Source: Sedimentisphaerales bacterium (GTDB lineage: Bacteria > Planctomycetota > Phycisphaerae > Sedimentisphaerales > Anaerobacaceae). From it: a stretch of DNA of 41,598 nt. This document shows positions 8,525-15,415 of the stretch, piece after piece. The notes under the pieces were generated by a model. It was not told the DNA's origin. It was given only the letters and a program-made list of their open reading frames with translations, and did no database searches. Position 1 is the first letter of the stretch; every line of letters begins with the position of its first letter. The position numbers and the translations under genes were made by a program. The DNA lies in NCBI GenBank assembly GCA_016933295.1, contig JAFGBG010000012.1, positions 1-41,598 of the forward strand, in the 5' to 3' direction.

Positions 8525-9403
8525 ATGAAAAAGAGAAATTATAAAACAGCGATTTTATTGACCGTATTCACCGTTCTTTTTCTGTCGGCAGATGTGCTAG
8601 CAGCCGGGGCCAATCGCGGCAGAGGAAGGCAAATCCAAAATGAGAACAGGGCAAGACAACGTCTTGGCCGGGCGTTAGGACAAGGCCGGGCCAATAGAGC
8701 CGAAATCGGCCAGGGAGCACAGCAGATAACCATCTCACGGCAAGGTCTGGGACGTCTATTAAGAAGAGCTTTTGCAAACGGCAGTGGGATCTCCCTGATA
8801 ATAAGGCAGGATTCCATTACACTCCAGGCTCTGGAACAAGGTTCCGGACGCGGACGGGCCGTCGCTCTGGAAGCAAGACCAGGTGCAGCCGCACGGAGAC
8901 GTATGGGACGCGGGCAGGCCGATGGTCAAGGGGTTGCTCCGCAAGCAAGACTCAGACAAGGCGCTGCCGCGCGGCAAGGTATGGGACAAGGTCTGAGGCG
9001 CAGACAGATCGATGGTCAAGACGTTGCTCCACAAGCAAGACTCAGACAGGGCGCTGCCGCCCGGCAAGGTATGGGACGAGGCCAGAGACGCGGGCAAGTC
9101 GATGCCCAAGGCGTTGCTCCGCAAGCAAGACCAGGACAGGGCGCTGCCGCCCGGCAAGGTATGGGACGAGGCCAGGGACGCGGGCAGATCGATGATCAAG
9201 GCGTTGCTCCGCAAGCAAGACCAGGACAAGGCCCTGCCGCCCGGCAAGGTATGGGACGAGGCCAGGGACGCGGTCGTCAACTCGACATCGAATCCGAAAC
9301 CGAAGCAGAACCAGACGCCGGTCAAAGACGCGGTTTACGCCGGGGCTTGGAACGCGGTCGTCAAATTTTGCCGGAAGAAGAGCCCGACAGTAACAACTTA
9401 TAA
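8525..9403 (+). CDS. Exported Arg/Gly/Gln-rich protein with 30-residue tandem repeats
   Basis: I do not recognise the family. The 292-residue product has a Sec signal peptide (KKR, then a hydrophobic core, likely cut after VLA near residue 27). The mature part is extremely rich in Arg, Gly, Gln and Ala with many RG and GRG steps. Residues from about 139 hold four near-identical 30-residue units (consensus pieces VAPQAR, RQGAAARQGMGRGQ, RGQID) preceded by one degenerate copy. The last about 45 residues turn acidic (DIESETEAEPD, LPEEEPDSNN). AAAGGGG lies about 8 bases before the ATG, and a perfect hairpin follows the stop. It is upstream of the ECF sigma gene. It could be an RNA-, DNA- or polysaccharide-binding surface protein; that is inference. 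Confidence 0.72.
   Translation: MKKRNYKTAILLTVFTVLFLSADVLAAGANRGRGRQIQNENRARQRLGRALGQGRANRAEIGQGAQQITISRQGLGRLLRRAFANGSGISLIIRQDSITLQALEQGSGRGRAVALEARPGAAARRRMGRGQADGQGVAPQARLRQGAAARQGMGQGLRRRQIDGQDVAPQARLRQGAAARQGMGRGQRRGQVDAQGVAPQARPGQGAAARQGMGRGQGRGQIDDQGVAPQARPGQGPAARQGMGRGQGRGRQLDIESETEAEPDAGQRRGLRRGLERGRQILPEEEPDSNNL
8914..9280 (+). repeat. Tandem 90-base repeat array inside the Arg/Gly-rich gene
   Basis: The segment starting GCAAGCAAGA at 8941 recurs as ACAAGCAAGA at 9031, GCAAGCAAGA at 9121 and GCAAGCAAGA at 9211, an exact 90-base period. Copies differ by few substitutions and no indels. Because 90 is a multiple of three, the protein repeat is kept in frame, and other frames on both strands also stay open across the array. 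Confidence 0.9.
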
Positions 9404-9422
9404 AATCTTAACTTAGCATAGC

Positions 9423-9452
9423 ACCCCGCCGTTGATACCCTGACGGCGGGGT
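9423..9452 (+). terminator. Perfect 10-base stem after the Arg/Gly-rich gene
   Basis: ACCCCGCCGT at 9423-9432 pairs perfectly with ACGGCGGGGT at 9443-9452 around a 10-base loop, 19 bases after the stop codon. The downstream tract CTGTTTGAT is only weakly T-rich, so it is either an intrinsic terminator or a 3' stabilising hairpin. It separates this gene from the sigma-factor operon. Confidence 0.7.
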
Positions 9453-9517
9453 CTGTTTGATATGATAATAGACTAATATTTGAATTATAACATGTAAATG
9501 ACACTGGTTAATCGATA

Positions 9518-10195
9518 ATGGCCGCATGTTCAACAAATCAAAGTTTTGTATTAAGCCAGGGATGGGCTTTCGTTTTATATGCGGCAGAAATCTTGTCTGA
9601 AAAGATATTTAAACATCCAGAAGTGCAGGCAAACAACCCGGAGCAGGTTTCAGACATTGAAGATGTGCGAGCAAGCCGTCAGGGTGACCCGGATGCTTAT
9701 AAAAGACTGATAGAACGTCATCAGCAGCAAATCGGCAAAATTATGTGGAGATTCAGCCGAGATCCGATGGTTCACGAAGAGCTGGTGCAGGATGTTTTCG
9801 TTGAAGCATATTTAAGTATAGGGACATACAGGGAAAAAGCTCCGTTCGAGCACTGGCTGGCAAAAATTGCCACACGTGTCGGTTATCATTATTGGAAACA
9901 AAAAGAACGGCAGAAAAATTTCGAGAGATTCAGCTTTGAAGACTGGGACCAGATTACAACCGAAACGCCGGAAGAAATCGAGCCCGGCCGGGCGGCGGAA
10001 TTACTTCACAGTCTTCTCGGGCAACTACCTCCGCGAGACAGGATTGTCCTGACACTGCGATACCTCGAAGGTTGTGACGTAGCCCGGGCTGCCCATCGGC
10101 TCGGCTGGACCAAAAGCATGGTAAAAGTTCAGACAAACAGAGCAAAAAAGAAACTGGAAAAGCTTTTGGCTCAAATACAGAGGAGAGAATTATGA
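9518..10195 (+). CDS. ECF-type RNA polymerase sigma factor
   Basis: This is an extracytoplasmic-function sigma factor that redirects RNA polymerase to a small regulon. After an N-terminal extension of about 45 residues, region 2 runs from DAYKRLIERHQQ through ELVQDVFVEAYL to WLAKIATRVGYHYWK. Region 4 runs from LLGQLPPRDRIVLTLRYLEG through the helix-turn-helix ARAAHRLGWTKSMVKVQTNR to KKLEKLL. Regions 1.1, 1.2 and 3 are absent, as expected. The ATG at 9518 lacks a good ribosome binding site; a start about 30 codons later is possible and would shorten the unusual N-terminus. Its stop overlaps the start of the next gene in an ATGA arrangement, typical of sigma/anti-sigma pairs. The inducing signal is unknown. 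Confidence 0.9.
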   Translation: MAACSTNQSFVLSQGWAFVLYAAEILSEKIFKHPEVQANNPEQVSDIEDVRASRQGDPDAYKRLIERHQQQIGKIMWRFSRDPMVHEELVQDVFVEAYLSIGTYREKAPFEHWLAKIATRVGYHYWKQKERQKNFERFSFEDWDQITTETPEEIEPGRAAELLHSLLGQLPPRDRIVLTLRYLEGCDVARAAHRLGWTKSMVKVQTNRAKKKLEKLLAQIQRREL

Positions 10196-10455
10196 ATAAT
10201 AATCGTCTTTTTAATATACTTGTTGCCGGTGCCCTTAAAGAAAAACCGCCGCAGGTCGATATCTCTGAGAAGGTCATTGCAACTCTTGCCGCTCCAAACA
10301 GACGGCTGGGGTGGATATGGGACAAACCTCTTATGTGGATTGCGGCAGTTTCTTCTGTGGCTACCGTTCCCTTCGTAACACTGGCGGTTTTTCTGCACAA
10401 TATCTGGACGGGGCCGCTTTTCGAAATATCAAAAGCAATTTCATGGGTAATGTAA
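10192..10455 (+). CDS. Small single-pass membrane protein, candidate anti-sigma partner
   Basis: The 87-residue product starts in an ATGA overlap with the sigma gene, strong evidence of translational coupling. It has a hydrophilic N-terminal part of about 45 residues (PPQVDISEKVIATL, NRRLGWIW) and one transmembrane helix around residues 49-70. This is the topology of a short membrane anti-sigma factor with a cytosolic sigma-binding part, but there is no zinc-binding HxxxCxxC motif, so it is not a classical ZAS-type anti-sigma. The next gene starts two bases after its stop codon. The function is inferred from position and topology only. Confidence 0.65.
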   Translation: MNNNRLFNILVAGALKEKPPQVDISEKVIATLAAPNRRLGWIWDKPLMWIAAVSSVATVPFVTLAVFLHNIWTGPLFEISKAISWVM

Positions 10456-10457
10456 AA

Positions 10458-11081
10458 ATGAATACCGAACAAAACAATAATCTGAATATAGATCATCTCA
10501 AGAAAATTTATTACTGGCGGACCGCATTCTTCGGCCTGGTTATTTTAATCGCCGGAACTGTTATCGGCGGCGCGACCATGTCGATCCTGACGACAAAAAA
10601 GCTGACGCAAACCACGCCCTCTCCGGAACTCAGAAGTTTACAGGTACTGCCCCCTCTTCGACGCAATCTCGACCTCACGGAGGAACAAGCAGACAAGATT
10701 AAACCAATGCTTGACGGGTATCTAAGAAAACTTCAGGAAATTCGTGAGAATGCTCGCTCCGAAATAGAAATTACACTGCAACAGATGAATAAAGAGATAT
10801 CGGCAACTCTGACTGAGACACAACGACAAAGATGGCAAAGAGAGCTCAACCGCCTTCAACGGGAACTCAGGCCGGCCGGCCAGCAGCGCCGAAACGGAAC
10901 GGGAGGCGCTAGAGTACGACGAGGCGCTGAAGCACCGGGCGGCGGCGCTCGAGGCGGGAGAGGACAGCGAGAATTTTTACGTCGGGGGCGTCAAAATCGA
11001 CCTTTTGTCGAACCAAATTTACTCCGGCAAGATGCGAATGAAACCGGCAGAGAAAGGCTCGATCCGAACACAGAGTTTTGA
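10458..11081 (+). CDS. Membrane-anchored Spy/CpxP-like protein with Arg/Gly-rich tail
   Basis: The 207-residue product has an N-terminal transmembrane helix (about residues 20-42). A helical periplasmic domain follows, with an LTEEQADKI motif near residues 75-83 and a second LTETQRQRWQRE motif. This LTxxQ pair is the hallmark of Spy, CpxP and ZraP-type periplasmic chaperones and stress sensors. After about residue 140 it becomes Arg/Gly/Ala-rich with GG and RGG steps, unlike the family norm. The start at 10458 follows the previous stop by two bases. It forms an operon with the ECF sigma and the 87-residue membrane protein, so it may act as the sensor or as a regulon product in an envelope-stress circuit. 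The Spy-like assignment rests on motif and helical pattern. Confidence 0.75.
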   Translation: MNTEQNNNLNIDHLKKIYYWRTAFFGLVILIAGTVIGGATMSILTTKKLTQTTPSPELRSLQVLPPLRRNLDLTEEQADKIKPMLDGYLRKLQEIRENARSEIEITLQQMNKEISATLTETQRQRWQRELNRLQRELRPAGQQRRNGTGGARVRRGAEAPGGGARGGRGQREFLRRGRQNRPFVEPNLLRQDANETGRERLDPNTEF

Positions 11082-11141
11082 AAAATCAAAACATATCCCA
11101 CGAAAAAGCTCAGAAATTGAGCCTTAAAAGCCCTTTCGCCG

Positions 11142-11190
11142 GATTTTCTGAAAAACTGCAATAAATTTACTCCCAAAATCCGTCTTTTCC
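11142..11190 (+). repeat. Copy 1 of a dispersed repeat (second copy near 20066)
   Basis: A stretch containing CTGCAATAAATTT, followed by runs of A/C and then CGTCTTT, is closely similar to the segment at about 20066-20114. The two share the core CTGCAATAAATT, flanked on the left by TTTTCTGAAAAA or TTTTTTGAAAA and on the right by AAAATCCGTCTTTTCC or AAAACTCGTCTTTACT. It is non-coding here, between the Spy-like gene and the methyltransferase gene. Confidence 0.6.
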
Positions 11191-11252
11191 AAACTGAGGC
11201 GGACCGATAGTCTGCCGAAACAACGATAAAAACTATACAGAAAGGGGAAAAA

Positions 11253-12014
11253 ATGTTCAAAAAAGCTATCTTCGTCGTTTTAGGAATGATTTTATTAATA
11301 GCGGCAAATCAAGACCTCACAGGCCAGCCGAGGTCCGGACGCGGCGGTTTCGGCGGCAGAGGCGGCAGAGGCCGAGGAGGTTTTGCATACGAACGATACT
11401 CACCTGTTCCAATAAACGAGCAGGAAAAACACATATTAAGTGTACTCGAAGATATGAACCGCAATCAAAGCGGAGGGATGATGAACGTCCCGACGGTGGA
11501 CGGCAGAATTCTGCGACTGCTAACCGAAACAACTAACGCCAAACACGTCGTCGAGATCGGCACCTCCAACGGATACTCCGGCATATGGTTCTGCCTTGCC
11601 CTGCGAGCCACCGGCGGCAAACTCACTACTCACGAGATCGACCAGGGCAGAGCCTCGCTTGCACGCGAAAATTTCAAAATAGCCGGCGTAGAAAAACTCG
11701 TGACGCTTGTAATGGGTGACGCTCACCAGACTGTCACGAGAATCAAGGAGCCTATCGACATTCTCTTTATCGACGCGGACAAGGAAGGCTACATCGATTA
11801 CCTGAACAAACTTCTGCCGCTCGTCCGTCCGGGCGGATTGATTCTGTCCCACAACATCGACAGCACAACTCAGGACTATATCAATGCAATCACCACAAAT
11901 CCTGTTCTGGAAACAATTCAAACAGAAGGCGTTACTATTACTCTGAAAAAGCGCCGGAGCAACGCTCCCGAAGCAGCCGGCGATGCGGCAAAAGATACCC
12001 TTAACGATGGATAA
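11253..12014 (+). CDS. SAM-dependent O-methyltransferase-family protein with signal peptide and RGG segment
   Basis: The fold is that of class I SAM methyltransferases of the catechol-O-methyltransferase-like group. Motif I VVEIGTSNGYSG is at residues 99-110, the acidic loop THEID at 126-130, and the metal-binding-type stretch DILFIDADKEGY at 169-180, followed by GGLILSHN (the family usually has ADN here). In front of the domain are a hydrophobic N-terminus that reads as a signal peptide (residues 1-24) and an RGG-rich linker (27-43). The length is 253 residues and the ribosome binding site GAAAGGGG is strong. SAM is cytoplasmic, so an exported methyltransferase is odd; it may be membrane-tethered with the catalytic domain inside, or catalytically repurposed. 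The RGG linker links it to the neighbouring genes. Confidence 0.82.
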   Translation: MFKKAIFVVLGMILLIAANQDLTGQPRSGRGGFGGRGGRGRGGFAYERYSPVPINEQEKHILSVLEDMNRNQSGGMMNVPTVDGRILRLLTETTNAKHVVEIGTSNGYSGIWFCLALRATGGKLTTHEIDQGRASLARENFKIAGVEKLVTLVMGDAHQTVTRIKEPIDILFIDADKEGYIDYLNKLLPLVRPGGLILSHNIDSTTQDYINAITTNPVLETIQTEGVTITLKKRRSNAPEAAGDAAKDTLNDG

Positions 12015-12202
12015 AATGCAATACCCCTACGGAATAAAAATGAGAATCCGCCGGGAAAAGATTGAAATCCGCGAACGATATAATAAAATTGTGACATGTT
12101 AAGGAAAACAACAACGACACTCATGAATTCGCCGAAGACGCATTTTCTCGAACGCTGCCGATGCCGAATCTCTATGGAATACGAAACCTGACACTGTCAA
12201 AA

Positions 12203-12231
12203 AGGAGGCGCCGCATTCGGCGATTTCTATG
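12203..12231 (+). promoter_or_regulatory. Shine-Dalgarno separated from start by a perfect hairpin
   Basis: AGGAGG at 12203-12208 lies 20 bases from the ATG at 12229, normally too far. The gap contains CGCCG (12209-12213), loop CATT and CGGCG (12218-12222), a perfect 5-base-pair hairpin. Folding it would leave about 6 unpaired bases between the Shine-Dalgarno and the start. No in-frame start lies closer. Confidence 0.55.
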
Positions 12232-13581
12232 ATGCAAACAGCTCCAAAGAAAGAACTGTCCCTTTTCGATTCGACCTGTATCATTGTCGGCATCATTATC
12301 GGTGCCGGTATCTACAAGCTGGCTCCGAATATCGCCACGGGCGCCGGTAGCTGGTGGGGTGTTTTGGCTATTTGGGCAATCGGCGGCCTGCTTTCGCTGT
12401 TCGGGGCGCTGGGTTACGCCGAACTTGCAACGGCATATCCCAAAGAAGGAGGTGACTATGTCTATCTTAGCAGGGCCTACGGTCCCTGGACCGGCTATTT
12501 ATTCGGTTGGGGCCAGCTTGCTATAATCCGCCCCGGTGACATTGCGATAATGGCGTTCGCGTTCGCGACATACGCGCGCGAAATCTTCGACCCGCTCAAA
12601 ACTTATCCCGCGTACAGCGAGCGGATTTATGCCGCAGCGGCGGTTATCGTTTTGACTGCGATTAACATTCTGGGCGTCAAAGAAGGCAAATGGACGCAAA
12701 ATATTCTGACAACTGTCAAAGCCCTGGGGCTGCTCGCGATTTTCGCCGTGGCACTGTTTGTCAAGCCCGTAGCGCCGGCCGTGACGGAATCCGCCGGAAA
12801 ATTCCCCCTCAGCCTGGCGCTGGTTTTCGTATTATTCTGCTACGGCGGATGGAACGAAATGGCCTATGTCGCGGCGGAGGTTAAAAATCACCGCAAAAAC
12901 ATCGTTCGAGCTTTGGTGCTCGGAGCCACGGCGGTAACGGTGCTTTATCTTCTGGTCAACGGGGCTTTTCTCTACATCTTAGGTTTTGTCGGCCTTGCCA
13001 ATTCCCAGGCCGTCGCCTCGGACGCCGTTTCCACCGTCTTTCCGAACATCGGCGGCGGATTAATCAGCGCTTTGGTTTGCATTTCCGCGCTCGGGGCGGT
13101 CAGCGGCTTGATTTTCACCGGTGCGAGAATATCTTACGCCCTTGGCGCCGAACACAAAGCCTTCCGCTTACTGGGCAAATGGAACGAACGCACCGGCACG
13201 CCGATATGGGCGCTTGTCGTGCAGGCCCTGATCGCCATCGGATTAATTGCCGCACTCGGTTCCATCATCGATACGATAGTTTATACCGCCGCTCCGGTTT
13301 ATACTTTTTACCTGGCAACCAGCCTGGCCGTTATAGTTTTACGCCGCAAGGAGCCGAACATCGAGAGGCCGTATCGTGTCACGGGCTATCCGTTTACCAC
13401 AATAATATTCTGCGCGATTTGCGCGTTTTTGATTTACAGCACCGTCACATTCGCCTGGAACACACAACCCAAGAGCCTCTGCGTCCTCGAGGGCGTCCTT
13501 TTAATCGGCATGGCTATCTATTGCATCACCGAAGTCCGCACCTCGAATTCACACACTACAAAAAACGCACAGAACAAATAA
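12229..13581 (+). CDS. APC-superfamily amino acid permease
   Basis: This is an inner-membrane amino acid or polyamine transporter of the APC superfamily. The 450-residue product shows about 12 hydrophobic segments. It starts with the family signature LSLFDSTCIIVGIIIGAGIYK, where the GxGIF/Y-like GAGIY forms the unwound first helix that binds substrate. A conserved YAELATAYPKEGGDYVYL segment follows helix 2, and GWNEMAYVAAEVKN marks helix 6. No soluble domain follows. There are two adjacent ATG codons (12229 and 12232). The start is unusual in that a hairpin lies between the ribosome binding site and the ATG. The substrate is unknown; similarity in feel to LAT-type exchangers is only an impression. 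Confidence 0.9.
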   Translation: MMQTAPKKELSLFDSTCIIVGIIIGAGIYKLAPNIATGAGSWWGVLAIWAIGGLLSLFGALGYAELATAYPKEGGDYVYLSRAYGPWTGYLFGWGQLAIIRPGDIAIMAFAFATYAREIFDPLKTYPAYSERIYAAAAVIVLTAINILGVKEGKWTQNILTTVKALGLLAIFAVALFVKPVAPAVTESAGKFPLSLALVFVLFCYGGWNEMAYVAAEVKNHRKNIVRALVLGATAVTVLYLLVNGAFLYILGFVGLANSQAVASDAVSTVFPNIGGGLISALVCISALGAVSGLIFTGARISYALGAEHKAFRLLGKWNERTGTPIWALVVQALIAIGLIAALGSIIDTIVYTAAPVYTFYLATSLAVIVLRRKEPNIERPYRVTGYPFTTIIFCAICAFLIYSTVTFAWNTQPKSLCVLEGVLLIGMAIYCITEVRTSNSHTTKNAQNK

Positions 13582-13642
13582 ATTTGACTTTCTTCCCAAA
13601 AAATCTAAAATATGAACTTCATGATTAATACGTTTTTTTGTC

Positions 13643-13662
13643 ATTCCTGCGCAAGCAGGAAT
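13643..13662. repeat. REP-like hairpin (ATTCCTGC stem)
   Basis: ATTCCTGC at 13643-13650 and GCAGGAAT at 13655-13662 form a perfect 8-base-pair stem with a GCAA tetraloop. Sequences of this CATTCCTGCG...CAGGAATCC type are common dispersed palindromes in environmental bacteria. It lies between the permease and glycosidase genes and could also stabilise or end the permease transcript, although no T-run follows. Confidence 0.7.
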
Positions 13663-13717
13663 CCATAGTATGACATTTGGAACCGTTCAGTTTGATTAAT
13701 TGAATAAGAAGATAAAA

Positions 13718-15184
13718 ATGAAAAAAATTACTACTTTTGCCGCCATATTACTTTTAATCTTTTGCCTCCAATCGTGCAGCTACTCAACCAACCTCTCCGA
13801 CAATGAAACTATAACGGTTAAGGTAAACACAAAAAATCCGGGAACGGAAATCTCACCCGATACCGTCGGACTAAGTTACGAAGCGAGCCGATTATTGCCG
13901 GATGAGAATGGCATATATTATTTTCGGCCTGATAATACCGCCCTGCTGAATATGTTCGAAACGCTCGGCATAAAAAATCTTCGCATAGGTGGAAATTCCG
14001 TGGATGCTCCGAATATTCCAATCCCCGGCGAAAAGGAAATACATTCGTTCTTCAAATTCGCCAAAGAGGCGAATGTAAAAGTGATTTACTCCGTCCGCCT
14101 TCAGGACGGCGACCCAAAAGTCGCTCAAAACATAGCCAAGGTAATTTATGAAAATTATAAGGATGTAATGGAAAGCTTCTCCATCGGCAACGAGCCGGGC
14201 TATTATAAAGACTACGATGTCTATACTTCCAAATGGACCGCGATTCGGGACGCCATTCTCGAAGTCTATCCTGACGCGGTTTTTGCCGGACCCGACCAGA
14301 ATCCCGAGCCTGAAAGAATAAAGCAAATAGTCTCGGATTTCGGCAATCCCGCAGGCCGCCTCGTGCAGGTCACTCAGCATAATTATCCCTTCGGCTGTTC
14401 CTATAGAAACCCGGGCGTAAAAGACGTTAACCAACTTGTGCCGCAGGACGCCGCAAGATCGAGAGAAAAAATGCTGATGCCTTCGGCGTATCGCATTTAC
14501 GACAGAGTCTTACGTGGAATGCTCGAAGCGACAAAAGGAACCGATGTTACTTTCCGAATGACCGAGACGAACAGTTACTGGTTCAGCGGCCTCAAAGGAG
14601 CGAGCGACAGTTACGCCTCGGCCTTGTGGGCGCTCGATTATCTGCACTGGTGGTCCTCGCACGGAGCTGCCGGCCTGAACTTCCATACCGGCGATATCAC
14701 GGGAGGAGCCATCGCCCTGCCCTGCCGCTACGCCGCTTTTGTCACTTCCGGCAGCGGTTACGAAGCGCGTCCTTTGGGCTACGGGATGAAATTATTCGCC
14801 TTGGCCGGTTCAGGCAATTCGCTTGACGTGGAGATTTCTTCTTCAGATAAAAATCTCGCCGCTTACGCAAATCTATGCAAGGATAAAACTGTTTTGCTGA
14901 CTTTAATCAATAAAGAATATAACAGCTCCGAAGAGCTTTCAATCCGTATCCGGCTCGATGCACCGTTGGATGGTTCCAAAGTTCAATATATTTCCATGAA
15001 CGCGAAAAATAACGATATCGCGGCAGGTTCCGATTCGGTAACCTTAGGTGGCGTCCCAATTGAAAACGACGGCTCGTGGAAAGGTCAATGGCAGATTCTG
15101 CCACAGACCAATATCAAAAATAACGAAATCAGTTTGACTATCCCCCCCGCCTGTGCACTAATTATAAAAGCAAATATTCAATAG
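13718..15184 (+). CDS. Lipoprotein glycoside hydrolase, GH79-like (heparanase/beta-glucuronidase type)
   Basis: The 488-residue product has a lipoprotein signal peptide with lipobox LQSC (Cys20), so it is anchored outside the cytoplasm. The middle looks like a (beta/alpha)8 barrel of clan GH-A. The segment ESFSIGNEPGYY carries a probable acid/base Glu (E159), and FRMTETNSYW carries a probable nucleophile Glu (E283). NEP with a preceding small-residue strand and a TETN-type nucleophile, plus the C-terminal beta-rich segment (about 350-488), resemble GH79 enzymes that act on glucuronides and heparan-like chains. The ATG at 13718 is chosen; the longer frame opens with TTG at 13700. A short duplicated copy of its 3' end lies at 15287-15338. 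The family call is moderately sure, the substrate is not. Confidence 0.68.
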   Translation: MKKITTFAAILLLIFCLQSCSYSTNLSDNETITVKVNTKNPGTEISPDTVGLSYEASRLLPDENGIYYFRPDNTALLNMFETLGIKNLRIGGNSVDAPNIPIPGEKEIHSFFKFAKEANVKVIYSVRLQDGDPKVAQNIAKVIYENYKDVMESFSIGNEPGYYKDYDVYTSKWTAIRDAILEVYPDAVFAGPDQNPEPERIKQIVSDFGNPAGRLVQVTQHNYPFGCSYRNPGVKDVNQLVPQDAARSREKMLMPSAYRIYDRVLRGMLEATKGTDVTFRMTETNSYWFSGLKGASDSYASALWALDYLHWWSSHGAAGLNFHTGDITGGAIALPCRYAAFVTSGSGYEARPLGYGMKLFALAGSGNSLDVEISSSDKNLAAYANLCKDKTVLLTLINKEYNSSEELSIRIRLDAPLDGSKVQYISMNAKNNDIAAGSDSVTLGGVPIENDGSWKGQWQILPQTNIKNNEISLTIPPACALIIKANIQ

Positions 15185-15338
15185 TTTTTTTGACACTACC
15201 AATTTGCCTCTGTCATTGCAAGGAATAGCCTGCCCTGAGCGTAGTCGAACGGGCGGCAATCTTCCATCCTCCCTCTTCCCTCGGTTCTGCCCCCGGCCTG
15301 TGCGGCAGTTATAAAAGCAAATATTAAATGATTTTTTT
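15139..15338. repeat. Duplicated 3' end of the glycosidase gene flanking a REP-like element
   Basis: The last coding bases and the following T-run at 15139-15191 (containing GCCTGTGC, TTATAAAAGCAAATATT and ATAGTTTTTTT) are repeated with few changes at 15287-15338. Between the copies lie about 95 bases with outer ATTGC (15215-15219) and GCAAT (15256-15260) and an inner CCCTGAGCGTAG...CGAACGGG element at 15233-15253. The layout resembles insertion of a nested repeat element with target duplication. Confidence 0.7.
15233..15253. repeat. REP-like element, copy 1 (CCTGAGCGTAG...CGAACGG)
   Basis: This 21-base element recurs at 19742-19762 with one substitution and, more degenerate, at 19454-19473. 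Its ends CCC and GGG with GAG/CGAAC are short imperfect inverted repeats. It is of a type widely dispersed in environmental genomes. Confidence 0.65.
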
Positions 15339-15415
15339 AAGAAAATCAAATCCCAACAAAACAAACAACACATCTCCATAATATAATAACCGGATGTTAG
15401 ATTCACACCAATTTG

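Noticed and set aside
9012-9416. Long shadow frames over the Arg/Gly repeat array on both strands
   Set aside because: They arise because the 90-base repeat keeps every frame open. Only the 8525 frame has a ribosome binding site, a signal peptide and sequence outside the array.
13077-13628. Plus-strand 183-codon frame inside the permease gene
   Set aside because: It is a +1 shadow of the permease, Arg/His-rich with no domain, and the permease frame has clear transmembrane signatures.
15158-15406. Minus-strand 82-codon frame at the duplicated gene end
   Set aside because: It reads through both repeat copies (hence its repeated NICFYN) and has no domain or ribosome binding site.
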